NCBI RefSeq assembly: GCF_004799405.1
Contig: NZ_SSMW01000080.1
Location: 118,515-182,514, forward strand
From: Bradyrhizobium sp.
Lineage (GTDB): Bacteria; Pseudomonadota; Alphaproteobacteria; Rhizobiales; Xanthobacteraceae
Length of the DNA stretch: 64,000 bases
Direction: 5' to 3'
Notes under the pieces: model-generated
Told to the model about the DNA's origin: nothing
Databases searched by the model: none
Seen by the model: only the letters and a program-made list of their open reading frames with translations
Shown: piece by piece, positions 1 to 7,729 of the stretch
How positions within the stretch are numbered: position 1 is the first letter of the stretch
How the letters are laid out: every line of letters begins with the position of its first letter
Program-made: the position numbers and the translations under genes

Positions 1-656
1 CGCTGGCGCTGTCGGTCCTGCTCTATGCCCTGACCTGGCACTATGACCTGTATCTGTCGGCCTATCCGAACGGCTACTGGGCCTTCAACCCGTTTGCCTG
101 GCAATTGTTGTTCGTGTTCGGGGCATGGTGCGCGCTCGGCGGCGCCCGGCGGATGTCGCGGGTTCTCGCTTCGCCGGTCACGCTGTGGATTTCGATCGCG
201 TATTTGTTCGCGGCGTTCTGCGTCACCATGACCTGGTATCTGCCGCAGCTGAGCCCCCTGATGCCGCGCTGGCTCGAGCAGTGGATGTACCCGATCGACA
301 AGACCGATCTCGACGTGCTCCGGTTCGCGCACTTCCTGGCGCTGGCGGCCATCACCGTCCGGTTCCTGCCGAGGGACTGGTCCGGATTGAAGTCGCCCTG
401 GCTGCGGCCGCTGATCCTGTGCGGGCAGCATTCGCTCGAGATCTTCTGCCTCGGCGTGTTCCTGGCGTTTGCGGGGCATTTCATCCTGGCCGAGGTAAAC
501 GGCGGCGCGATGCTGCATGGCATCATCAGTATTTCCGGAATTCTGATCATGTCTGCCGCAGCGTGGCTGTTTTCGTGGTATAAATCCAATGCCGATAAGA
601 ATGCCTCGCGAAAGGGCACCAGCGGCAACGCTGATATGGCGGGAGGCGGGGCATGA
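1..656 (+). CDS. OpgC-family membrane acyltransferase, C-terminal part (5' end outside window)
   Basis: The reading frame is open from base 3 onward and ends at the TGA at 654-656; the start lies upstream of the window. The visible part (about 217 residues) is a polytopic membrane protein with several hydrophobic helices separated by short Arg/Trp-rich loops. It ends in a short Lys/Asn/Gly-rich cytoplasmic tail. The motifs FNPFAWQLLFVFGAW and CGQHSLEIFCLGVFLAF look typical of OpgC. OpgC proteins transfer acyl groups such as succinyl onto osmoregulated periplasmic glucans at the inner membrane. The stop overlaps the ATG of the next gene (ATGA), so the two SGNH-type genes downstream are probably in the same operon. 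The family call is from recall of motifs; the exact acyl donor and glucan are unknown. Confidence 0.75.
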   Translation, partial: LALSVLLYALTWHYDLYLSAYPNGYWAFNPFAWQLLFVFGAWCALGGARRMSRVLASPVTLWISIAYLFAAFCVTMTWYLPQLSPLMPRWLEQWMYPIDKTDLDVLRFAHFLALAAITVRFLPRDWSGLKSPWLRPLILCGQHSLEIFCLGVFLAFAGHFILAEVNGGAMLHGIISISGILIMSAAAWLFSWYKSNADKNASRKGTSGNADMAGGGA

Positions 657-1411
657 AGTTCAACGCGGGGGCCATCCTGGGCCTGATGGTGTTGGCCGGT
701 TGTCTGACCGCGGCTTCGGTGCGCGCCGAGGATGCCGTGCAGAGCTGCGAAGTTCCGGACTACCTGCTTTCAACCGAGAGCGCGCTCCCCAAGGTCATGG
801 ACGCCGTAAAAGGCGGCCATCCGCTGGATATTCTGGTGATCGGCAGCCGTTCCTCGACCATCCCTTCCGCGGAAGCGAGCGCCTATCCGGGCCGGTTGCA
901 GGCCATGCTGAAGGAGAAGCTGCCGGCGGTCGCCGTCAACGTTTCGGTGGAATTGCAAACCAAGAAAACCGCCGAGGAAGTCGCCGCCGGTATGGTTAAG
1001 CTGATGGAGGGCAAAAAACCTACTTTGGTTATCTGGCAGACCGGCACGGTTGATGCTATGCGATCTGCCGATCCCGATGATTTTCGCGGCGCGGTCGATG
1101 AAGGCGTTGCTGCGCTGCAAACTGCGGGAGCCGATGTGATTTTGATGAATCTGCAATACAGCCCGCGAACGGAAACGATGATTTCGGCACCGCCCTATTT
1201 GGACAATATGCGCGTGGTGGCGCAGCAGCACGATGTCCCGCTGTTCGACCGGTTTGCCATCATGCGCCAATGGAACGACTCCGGCGATTTCGACCTGTTC
1301 ACCGCCACGCATGGGATCGAACTCGCCAAGCGAGTCCATGATTGCCTCGGCCGCGCGCTGTCGAAATTCGTGATCGACGCGGCGCATGTCGGTCCGGTCC
1401 AGCAGAACTAG
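653..1411 (+). CDS. Exported SGNH/GDSL-hydrolase-like protein, degenerate active site
   Basis: 252 residues, overlapping the upstream OpgC gene by 4 bases (ATGA). The N-terminus is hydrophobic and contains LAGC at residues 14-17, a possible lipobox; otherwise an ordinary signal peptide ending in SVRA fits. The fold appears to be SGNH: block I is VIGSRSST (candidate Ser65) and block III reads WQTGTV. The Asn expected in block III (GTN) is Val133. The Gly-containing block II is not recognisable, and the C-terminal Asp-x-x-His block reads TATH. It is clearly a paralogue of the next gene, which keeps these residues: compare NLQYSPRTE with DPQYSPRVY, and FAIMRQWND with FEVMRQWHE. The likely role is glucan acyl-group handling with OpgC. 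Whether it is catalytic is uncertain. Confidence 0.7.
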   Translation: MKFNAGAILGLMVLAGCLTAASVRAEDAVQSCEVPDYLLSTESALPKVMDAVKGGHPLDILVIGSRSSTIPSAEASAYPGRLQAMLKEKLPAVAVNVSVELQTKKTAEEVAAGMVKLMEGKKPTLVIWQTGTVDAMRSADPDDFRGAVDEGVAALQTAGADVILMNLQYSPRTETMISAPPYLDNMRVVAQQHDVPLFDRFAIMRQWNDSGDFDLFTATHGIELAKRVHDCLGRALSKFVIDAAHVGPVQQN

Positions 1412-1425
1412 GGATTTCGCGTTAA

Positions 1426-2442
1426 ATGAGTTTTGTCAGCCCTTTTTGCCGAACGACATCGTTGGCCGCCATTTCCATCGCCGCCCTTGTGCTGCTGATG
1501 CCGGCATCGACGGCGCCGGCGCGCGCGCAAGACGCCCGGATTACACAAGCGAACGCTGACAGTCCCAAACCCGACAGCGCTGGTCCGCCGGCGATGCAGG
1601 CCGCGGGCGCACCAACTACCGGCAACGTGGGTGCCGCCGACCAGCCCGACCCGTCGCAGCAGAAGACTCTCGCCAGCAGGGCGATCGAAAAGGTGAAGCA
1701 GGTCGCGAAATCGGCCGGCGACATTTTCAGCCGCGTTCCCTGCCTGCCGCCGAAGGGCGGCGTCAGGCCGCTGGGATCGCTGCCGCACGTGGCCGGCAAG
1801 CTCGCCGCCGGCGAGCCGGTGGTGATCGTCGCATTCGGCTCGTCCTCGACCACGGGCTGGGGCACGACGTCGCCCGAATTCAACTATCCCAACCGGCTGG
1901 CGAAGCAGTTGCAACGGCAGTATCCGACGGCCAACATCACCATGCTCAATCGCGGCGTCGGCGGCGAAGATGCGCCCGAAATGATGAAACGGCTGCAGAC
2001 GGCGGTGCTCGACATGAAGCCGGATCTGGTGATCTGGCAGGTCGGCACCAACGCCGTGCTGCGCGACCTCGATCCTGCCGAGACTGCCAGGCTGGTCGAG
2101 GAAGGCATTGCGCGGATTCAGGCGGCGAACTCCGATATCGTGCTGATCGACCCGCAGTATTCTCCGAGGGTTTATGAACACGGCGAAAGCGCCAGCCGGA
2201 TGGTGAAGGTGCTCGACAGGGTCGCCGAGATCCGCAATGTCGGATTTTTTCCGCGCTTCGAGGTGATGCGCCAATGGCACGAGCAGCAGGCGCTCCCGAT
2301 CGATACCTTCGTGATCGCCGACGGCCTGCACATGAACGACTGGGGTTACGCCTGCTTTGCGCAACTGCTCGGTGACGACATCATCCGGTCGGTCGGCCAG
2401 CTCAAGCTCGGCGTCAACGTGCAGACCTATCGGCCGATGTGA
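1426..2442 (+). CDS. Exported SGNH/GDSL hydrolase family protein
   Basis: 338 residues with an N-terminal signal peptide (hydrophobic segment ending near TAPARAQ), then a low-complexity linker to about residue 100, then an SGNH domain. Block I is AFGSSSTTGWG (nucleophile candidate Ser139), block II is NRGVGGED, block III is VGTNAVLR and block V is DGLHMNDWG with the catalytic Asp and His. All four blocks are present, so this paralogue looks active, unlike its upstream neighbour. It lies 14 bases downstream of the previous SGNH gene in the OpgC cluster. I infer an extracytoplasmic esterase or acyltransferase acting on glucan or another envelope polysaccharide. The substrate cannot be read from sequence. 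Confidence 0.75.
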   Translation: MSFVSPFCRTTSLAAISIAALVLLMPASTAPARAQDARITQANADSPKPDSAGPPAMQAAGAPTTGNVGAADQPDPSQQKTLASRAIEKVKQVAKSAGDIFSRVPCLPPKGGVRPLGSLPHVAGKLAAGEPVVIVAFGSSSTTGWGTTSPEFNYPNRLAKQLQRQYPTANITMLNRGVGGEDAPEMMKRLQTAVLDMKPDLVIWQVGTNAVLRDLDPAETARLVEEGIARIQAANSDIVLIDPQYSPRVYEHGESASRMVKVLDRVAEIRNVGFFPRFEVMRQWHEQQALPIDTFVIADGLHMNDWGYACFAQLLGDDIIRSVGQLKLGVNVQTYRPM

Positions 2443-2497
2443 AGTCGCCGTTGTCCCTGCGAACGCCGGGGGACGACGATGGTGTTCTTGGTTGACC

Positions 2498-3703
2498 TCA
2501 CGCCTTCTCCAGCGCGGATTGCAAATCCTCGATCAGGTCGTCGCGATGCTCGAGGCCGGCCGAGAATCGGATGAAACCTTCGCTGATGCCAAGCTCGGCG
2601 CGGGCTTCCGGCGTCAGCCGCTGATGCGTCGTGGTGGCGGGATGGGTGACGAGGCTCTTGGCATCCCCGAGATTGTTGGAAATCCGCGAAAGCTTCAGCG
2701 CGTTGAGGCAACGGAAGGCCGTCGCCTTGCCGCCCTTGACCTCGAAGCCGATCAGGGTCGATCCGGCGCGCATCTGTTTCTTGACCAAGGCGGCCTGCGG
2801 ATGATCGGCGCGGCCGGGATAGATCAGCCGCGAGATTTTCGGATGCGGCGCCAGAGCATCGGCGACGGCGGCGGCGGTTTCGGTCTGCGCGCGAACGCGG
2901 ACCGCCAGCGTCTCCAGTCCCTTGAGCAGGATCCAGGCGTTGAACGGCGACATCGACGGCCCGGTCTGGCGCATGAAATTGTGGATGTGTTCGGCGATGA
3001 ACGCTTCCGACGACAGGATGATGCCGCCGAGGCAGCGGCCCTGGCCGTCGATATGCTTGGTGGCGGAATACACCACGACATCGGCGCCGAGCGTCAGCGG
3101 GCTTTGCCAGAGCGGCGTCGCGAACACGTTGTCGACGATCAGCCGCGCGCCGCCCTGGTGCGCGATCCCGGCGATGGCGCCGATGTCGAGCACGTCGAGC
3201 GTCGGGTTGGTCGGGCTCTCCAGAAAGCAGCTCCTGGTGTTCGGCCGCATCGCTTTCTTCCACTGATCGAGATCGAGGCCGTCGACCAGGGTGGAGGCGA
3301 TGCCGTAGCGCGGCAGCAGGTCTTCCACCACGTAACGGCAGGAGCCGAACATCTGCTTCGACGCTACCACGTGATCGCCGGCCTTCAGCGGCGCGAGAAT
3401 GGCCGTGGTCACCGCGGCCATGCCGGTGGCGGTGGCGCGCGCGGCCTCAGCGCCTTCGAGCTCGATCATGCGGCGCTCGAACATCGAAATGTTGGGATTG
3501 GAAAAGCGCGAATAGAGAAAGCCAGGCTCCTCACCCTTGAACCGCGCCTCGCATTGTTCGGCGGTGTCGTAGACAAAACCCTGGGTCAGGAACAGCGCCT
3601 CGGATGTTTCGCCGAATTGCGAGCGCAGGTTTCCGGAATGGACCAGCCGGGTTTCGGGGCGGTATCGGGCGGTGGGCGATGTGGCGGCGTTAGTCTCAGT
3701 CAT
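2498..3703 (-). CDS. metZ: O-succinylhomoserine sulfhydrylase
   Basis: 401 residues. This PLP enzyme of the Cys/Met metabolism (trans-sulfuration) family would convert O-succinyl-L-homoserine and sulfide to homocysteine in the cytoplasm. The PLP lysine is Lys216 in SATKHIDG; GEEPGFLYSRFSNP and the ESPTNPTL motif are also typical. The ATG at 3703 was chosen over the longer open frame because a strong GGAGG lies just upstream and family N-termini begin at about this point (TRLVHSGNLRSQFGETSEA). The longer frame would translate riboswitch sequence. The SAM-II riboswitch and terminator upstream strongly support a methionine biosynthesis role and a MetZ rather than MetC/MetB assignment. Confidence 0.93.
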   Translation of the reverse strand: MTETNAATSPTARYRPETRLVHSGNLRSQFGETSEALFLTQGFVYDTAEQCEARFKGEEPGFLYSRFSNPNISMFERRMIELEGAEAARATATGMAAVTTAILAPLKAGDHVVASKQMFGSCRYVVEDLLPRYGIASTLVDGLDLDQWKKAMRPNTRSCFLESPTNPTLDVLDIGAIAGIAHQGGARLIVDNVFATPLWQSPLTLGADVVVYSATKHIDGQGRCLGGIILSSEAFIAEHIHNFMRQTGPSMSPFNAWILLKGLETLAVRVRAQTETAAAVADALAPHPKISRLIYPGRADHPQAALVKKQMRAGSTLIGFEVKGGKATAFRCLNALKLSRISNNLGDAKSLVTHPATTTHQRLTPEARAELGISEGFIRFSAGLEHRDDLIEDLQSALEKA

Positions 3704-3738
3704 GTGACCTCCATCGTGACCACCCAGAAAATGGTCAC

Positions 3739-3772
3739 AAAAAACCGGCCTGGAAAAATTCCACAGGCCGGG
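3739..3772 (-). terminator. Intrinsic terminator of the metZ riboswitch
   Basis: Read on the minus strand, CCCGGCCTGTGGAA is followed by TTCCAGGCCGG and then six T residues (the A run at 3739-3744). This forms a strong GC-rich hairpin plus U-tract, about 36 bases before the metZ ATG. Its 5' arm (3763-3772) is also perfectly complementary to ACAGGCCGGG at 3785-3794, just behind the SAM-II aptamer. A competing anti-terminator hairpin can therefore form. Confidence 0.88.
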
Positions 3773-3784
3773 ATCACACGTGTC

Positions 3785-3850
3785 CCCGGCCTGTTTAGCG
3801 ATTTCTTTAACGTGGCTGCAAGCCGGCCGGCTCAAATCACCACGGGATAA
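3785..3850 (-). promoter_or_regulatory. SAM-II riboswitch aptamer (metZ leader)
   Basis: The minus-strand leader contains the hallmark SAM-II segments in order: GTGATTTGAGCCGGC, GCTTGCAGCCACGTTAAA and AAATCGCTAAACAGG. This H-type pseudoknot aptamer is known upstream of metA, metX and metZ genes in alphaproteobacteria and binds S-adenosylmethionine. Its 3' edge ACAGGCCGGG can alternatively pair with the 5' arm of the downstream terminator. SAM binding should sequester this edge, let the terminator form and switch metZ off. The aptamer match is seen directly; the switching mechanism is inferred from complementarity. Confidence 0.9.
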
Positions 3851-3856
3851 GTCATG

Positions 3857-3885
3857 CTCATATTCCGTCGCGCCCTTTCCGTCAA
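3857..3885 (-). promoter_or_regulatory. Putative sigma-70-type promoter of metZ
   Basis: On the minus strand TTGACG (3885-3880) is followed after exactly 17 bases by TATGAG (3862-3857). The predicted transcription start, around 3850, falls at the 5' edge of the SAM-II aptamer. That placement supports the promoter although the -10 box is imperfect. Confidence 0.55.
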
Positions 3886-3960
3886 GGCAACCATCGGATA
3901 ACCGGTAAAAGTCCACATTTTCAGCGTCTGGATGGCGGAAGTCATCCCGGGGACCACCCA

Positions 3961-5067
3961 GTGTCGTTCACGCTTCAACCCGACGCCAACGGCATCCTGC
4001 CCGACCGCATGATCGCGGCGATGGCCGATGCCGGCCTGATCCTGCCGGCCTATCCCTTTGTCGAGAGCCAGATCCAGCCGGCGAGCCTCGATCTGCGTCT
4101 CGCCGACGTCGCCTACCGGGTGCGCGCCAGCTTTTTGCCGGGGCCGGGGGCCACGGTTGCGGAACGCATCGACGAGTTGAAGCTGCACGAGATCGACCTT
4201 GCCGACGGCGCGGTGCTGGAAACCAATTGCGTCTACATCGTGCCGCTGCTGGAGAGCCTGGCGCTGCCGCCGCAAATCGTCGCCGCCGCCAATCCAAAGA
4301 GTTCGACCGGGCGGCTCGACGTGTTCACCCGCGTGATCGCGGACGGCACCAGGCGCTTCGACATGATCGGCGCCGGCTATCACGGCCCGCTCTATGCGGA
4401 GATCAGTCCCAAGACCTTTCCGGTGCTGCTGCGCGAGGGATCGCGGCTTTCTCAGGTCCGCTTCCGCACCGGCGACGCCATCCTCAGCGCCGACGAACTC
4501 GAAGCGCTGCACGTGCTGGAGCGGCTGGTCGATTGCGACGATGCCGATCTGGTCAACGGCGTGGCGCTGAGCGTCGACCTTTCCGGCGAAAGCGCCGGCG
4601 GATTCGTCGGCTACCGCGCCAAGCGCCACACCGGCGTGGTCGATATCGATCGCCGCGGCGGCTATGCGGCTGGTGAATTCTGGGAACCGATCCCGGCGCG
4701 GCCCGACGGCAGCCTCATTCTCGACCCCGGCGAGTTCTACATCCTGGCGTCGAAGGAAGCGGTCCAGGTGCCGCCGGATTATGCCGCAGAGATGGTGCCG
4801 TTCGATCCGCTGGTCGGCGAGTTCCGGGTGCATTATGCCGGCTTCTTCGATCCCGGCTTCGGCTATGCCGGCGCCGGCGGGCAGGGCTCGCGCGCGGTGC
4901 TCGAGGTGCGCTCGCGCGAAGTGCCGTTCATTCTCGAGCACGGCCAGATCGTCGGCCGGCTGGTGTATGAAAGAATGCTGGCGCGGCCGGACGCTCTATA
5001 CGGGCAGCGCATCGGCTCGAACTATCAGGCGCAGGGCCTGAAGCTGAGCAAGCATTTTCGGGCGTGA
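3961..5067 (+). CDS. dcd: 2'-deoxycytidine 5'-triphosphate deaminase, long two-domain form
   Basis: 368 residues starting at GTG, preceded by GGGGA. It is about twice the length of the usual single-domain Dcd of about 190 residues. The N-terminal half carries IQPASLDLRL and AAANPKSSTGRLDVFTRV, matching the dCTP deaminase substrate loop (P-K-S-S-x-x-R). The C-terminal half repeats a trimeric dUTPase/Dcd-like jelly-roll (VGEFRVHYAGFFDPGFGYAG, then SREVPFILEHGQIVGRLVYERM). This long form occurs in rhizobia and relatives. The enzyme deaminates dCTP to dUTP for dTMP synthesis. The stop overlaps a GTG in the next frame, so the following unknown gene may be translationally coupled. Confidence 0.88.
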   Translation: MSFTLQPDANGILPDRMIAAMADAGLILPAYPFVESQIQPASLDLRLADVAYRVRASFLPGPGATVAERIDELKLHEIDLADGAVLETNCVYIVPLLESLALPPQIVAAANPKSSTGRLDVFTRVIADGTRRFDMIGAGYHGPLYAEISPKTFPVLLREGSRLSQVRFRTGDAILSADELEALHVLERLVDCDDADLVNGVALSVDLSGESAGGFVGYRAKRHTGVVDIDRRGGYAAGEFWEPIPARPDGSLILDPGEFYILASKEAVQVPPDYAAEMVPFDPLVGEFRVHYAGFFDPGFGYAGAGGQGSRAVLEVRSREVPFILEHGQIVGRLVYERMLARPDALYGQRIGSNYQAQGLKLSKHFRA

Positions 5068-5099
5068 CGCAGCCGATCACAGCCGGCCCGGGAGCGACA

Positions 5100-6149
5100 A
5101 TGACGGCAGGGCAAGATAGCGCGCAAGCGGCGCAGTGGCAGAGATGGCGCAGCCTCGCCGAGCTTTATCACGCCTGCTTCACCGGCCTCATTCTCACGGT
5201 GGTGACGCGGCGCGGCACGGCCGAAGCCGCCGAATTCGTGTTCCGGGTCTTTCGCCGCCAGCAGCAGGAGCGTTTCCTGCCCGGGCTGGAGAAACTGGGC
5301 TTGAGCAAGCTGCCGCCGGCGGTGGCGGCGGCACAGTATCACTATCTCTCCAACTGGATCGGCGGCGTTTGCGTCGAATACATGTACGAGACCGACCGCA
5401 AGGCCTGGATCCGCTATCCGCCGCCGCGCTGGATCTGGAAAGGCACCGCGATCTGCGGCATCCCCGGCGAAGTATCGCGCGCGATGCTGCGGGGATGGCA
5501 CGCCAACAACGGCGTCGCGCTGGGCAACCCAAAACTCGGCTTTGCCTGCACCAAGCAGAGCGTCGACGGACAGGATGGCCTGGAAGGCTATTACTGCGAA
5601 TACGACTACGCGCTGGAGGTCGACCAGCGCCTGGTGTTCGCGCGCCATCTCGAAGCGCCGTTGTTCGATCCCGCGACCGCGCCGGCTTTGCCGGTCGAAA
5701 GCTGGCCCAGGCCACGGCTGGAAAAAGCCTACCGGAATTACGCGATGGAATATGTGCGGACCGCCGCACCGGTGATGGTGCAACTATTCGGTCCCGAAGA
5801 CGCCGGCTATCTCTTGCATCTGACCGGGAAACTGATCGGTATGCAGTATTTCGATGAAGTCGCGCGCGGCTTCGGCATGGCTCGCGGGACGGCAAAAGAT
5901 TTTGCCGTGTTCCTGCGCGCGTTGTTCGGCGCGCAGGACGATGTCGCCGATGCTAGCGAGTCCGGAGTTTGCGAAATCCGGCAACAGACCTGGAAGCTGA
6001 TGGCCGATGTCGGCGATTATCACCCCGCTTGCGCCAAAGTTCTTGAAGGATTGTTCGAGGGCCTCGCGGCCGGCTGCGGCCGCCACATCGCCGTCGACAT
6101 GAAACCGGCCGCCGGCGGTGCCCCGCCGTTTGTGTGGTCGATCGAATAG
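5100..6149 (+). CDS. Conserved protein of unknown function, possibly ATC-hydrolase-like
   Basis: 349 residues from the ATG at 5100, which has GGGAG six bases upstream. An alternative GTG at 5064 overlaps the dcd stop but has no ribosome-binding site. No signal peptide or membrane segment is visible. Notable segments are LYHACFTGLILTVVTRRG near the N-terminus, PPPRWIWKGTAICGIPGEVSRA, GYYCEYDYALEVDQRLVF, and a C-terminal YHPACAKVLEGLFEGLAAGCG with two Cys. The pattern faintly recalls the L-2-amino-thiazoline-4-carboxylate hydrolase family, but I cannot confirm this. Its position directly behind dcd suggests co-transcription rather than a known pathway link. Confidence 0.65.
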   Translation: MTAGQDSAQAAQWQRWRSLAELYHACFTGLILTVVTRRGTAEAAEFVFRVFRRQQQERFLPGLEKLGLSKLPPAVAAAQYHYLSNWIGGVCVEYMYETDRKAWIRYPPPRWIWKGTAICGIPGEVSRAMLRGWHANNGVALGNPKLGFACTKQSVDGQDGLEGYYCEYDYALEVDQRLVFARHLEAPLFDPATAPALPVESWPRPRLEKAYRNYAMEYVRTAAPVMVQLFGPEDAGYLLHLTGKLIGMQYFDEVARGFGMARGTAKDFAVFLRALFGAQDDVADASESGVCEIRQQTWKLMADVGDYHPACAKVLEGLFEGLAAGCGRHIAVDMKPAAGGAPPFVWSIE

Positions 6150-6197
6150 ACCCGGCTCCTTGATCTGCGCACCCGCAATCCGGCAGACCGCCATTGC

Positions 6198-6220
6198 GCC
6201 CGATGCACATGGCATCGGGC
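6198..6220. other. Intergenic hairpin between the unknown gene and the MATE gene
   Basis: GCCCGATGC pairs with GCATCGGGC around a five-base loop. There is no downstream T-run, so it is not a clear intrinsic terminator; it may be a 3'-end stabiliser or a short repeat unit. Confidence 0.35.
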
Positions 6221-6279
6221 AGAATCCGGTGCTAGGAAGCGCCCGGCACGGCAGCTAGATCGGGCCCAAGGGAGAAGAA

Positions 6280-7722
6280 ATGTCCGATCTCGGCGTTGCC
6301 GACATTCCCGTAGCCGATGGCAACGAGCCGTCGCTTGCTCCGATCGCTTCACCGGCGCGGAATTTGCTGACCGACGGTCCGATTCTGCACACCTTGCTCT
6401 GGCTTGCCTGGCCGAACGTCGTCGCGCTCAGCGCTGGCACCTGCGTGGTGATCGCCGAGACGTCCTATATCGGCAGGCTCGGCGTGGAGTCGCTGGCGGC
6501 GATGGCGCTGGTGTTTCCGTTCGTGATCCTGTCGATGACGATGTCGGGCGGCGCCATGGGCGGCGGCGTCTCGTCGGCGATCGCACGCGCGCTTGGCGCC
6601 GGCGACAGGGAGCGCGCCTCGGCGCTGGCGGTGCATGCGCTGATGATCGGCGCCTGTTTCGGGCTCGGCTTCACGCTGATCATGCTGATCTTCGGGCCGG
6701 CGCTATTGGAAATGCTCGGTGGCCGCGGCGACGTGCTCGCGCGCGCCATCGGCTATATCCAGATTTTCTTCGGTGGCGGCGTGATTCCGTGGCTGATGAA
6801 TACGCTGGCCGCGATCCTGCGCGGCACCGGCAACATGAAGCTGCCTTCGCTGATCGTTCTTAACTCCGCAGTCTGCCAGATCATTCTTGGCGGCATCCTC
6901 GGCCTCGGGCTCGGGCCGGTGCCGCAATTCGGCATGCCCGGTGTGGCCGCGGGCTCGCTGACCGCCTACTCGATCAACGGCGCCATCATGGCGTGGTATA
7001 TTTTTTCCGGCCGGGCGCGCGTCAAGCCGAAACTCGCGGGATTCCGGATCCAGCGCGCCATGTTCTTCGATATTCTCAAGGTCGGCGCCGTCGCGTGTTT
7101 CTCGCCGCTGCAGGGGGTGCTGACGATCACCATCTTCACCCACATGCTGGCGCAGTTCGGAACCGAAATCCTGGCCGGATACGGCATCGGCGCCCGGCTG
7201 GAATTCATGCTGACCTCGATCGCATTCGCGGTCGGCATTGCGTCGGTGCCGATGGTCGGAATGGCGATCGGCGCGGGCCGGATCGCGCGGGCGCGACGGA
7301 TTGCGTTGATTTCGGGCTCGGTCGCATTCATCTCGGTCGGCGGATTGGGAACCCTGGTCGCGATCTTTCCCGATCTCTGGGTCAATATCTTCACCCACAA
7401 TCCCGGCGTGCGCGACGCGAGCCAGCAATACCTGTCGACGGCAGCGCCTTGTTATGCGTTCATCGGACTAGCGACCGCGATGTATTTCTCCTCGCAAGGC
7501 GCGGCAAAGGTCCTGGGACCGGTGCTGGCGCAAACCGCGCGGCTGTTGTTTGTCGCCGGCGGCGGCTGGTGGCTGTCGTTGCACGGTGCGACCGCCGCAA
7601 ACTTCTTTACGCTGGCTGCAGCGTCGATGGTGGTGCTCGGCGTGCTGTCCTCGACGAGCGTGATGCTGACACGCTGGCGACCGCAGGGCGTCCTTTCAGG
7701 AGTTCGCCCCGCGCTGTCTTGA
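6280..7722 (+). CDS. MATE family efflux transporter
   Basis: 480 residues with about twelve hydrophobic helices arranged as two similar halves. Its start ATG is preceded by GGGAGAAGAA. Typical MATE features are the first helix WLAWPNVVALSAGTCVVIAETSYIGRLG (shown in part as AWPNVVALSAGTCVVIAE), the half-one segment FPFVILSMTMSGGAMGGGVSSA, read here as SMTMSGGAMGGG, and RGTGNMKLPSLIV in the loop before helix 5. MATE proteins export cationic drugs or metabolites using Na+ or H+ gradients. Nothing nearby identifies the substrate. A second, distinct MATE gene is found at 24741-26054. It runs convergently towards the Met/Gly-rich gene with only 7 bases between stops. Confidence 0.9.
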   Translation: MSDLGVADIPVADGNEPSLAPIASPARNLLTDGPILHTLLWLAWPNVVALSAGTCVVIAETSYIGRLGVESLAAMALVFPFVILSMTMSGGAMGGGVSSAIARALGAGDRERASALAVHALMIGACFGLGFTLIMLIFGPALLEMLGGRGDVLARAIGYIQIFFGGGVIPWLMNTLAAILRGTGNMKLPSLIVLNSAVCQIILGGILGLGLGPVPQFGMPGVAAGSLTAYSINGAIMAWYIFSGRARVKPKLAGFRIQRAMFFDILKVGAVACFSPLQGVLTITIFTHMLAQFGTEILAGYGIGARLEFMLTSIAFAVGIASVPMVGMAIGAGRIARARRIALISGSVAFISVGGLGTLVAIFPDLWVNIFTHNPGVRDASQQYLSTAAPCYAFIGLATAMYFSSQGAAKVLGPVLAQTARLLFVAGGGWWLSLHGATAANFFTLAAASMVVLGVLSSTSVMLTRWRPQGVLSGVRPALS

Positions 7723-7729
7723 TTGGATG

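Noticed and set aside
2357..3850. A 497-residue plus-strand frame across metZ and its riboswitch
   Set aside because: Antisense to metZ, whose PLP motifs and SAM-II leader are unambiguous.
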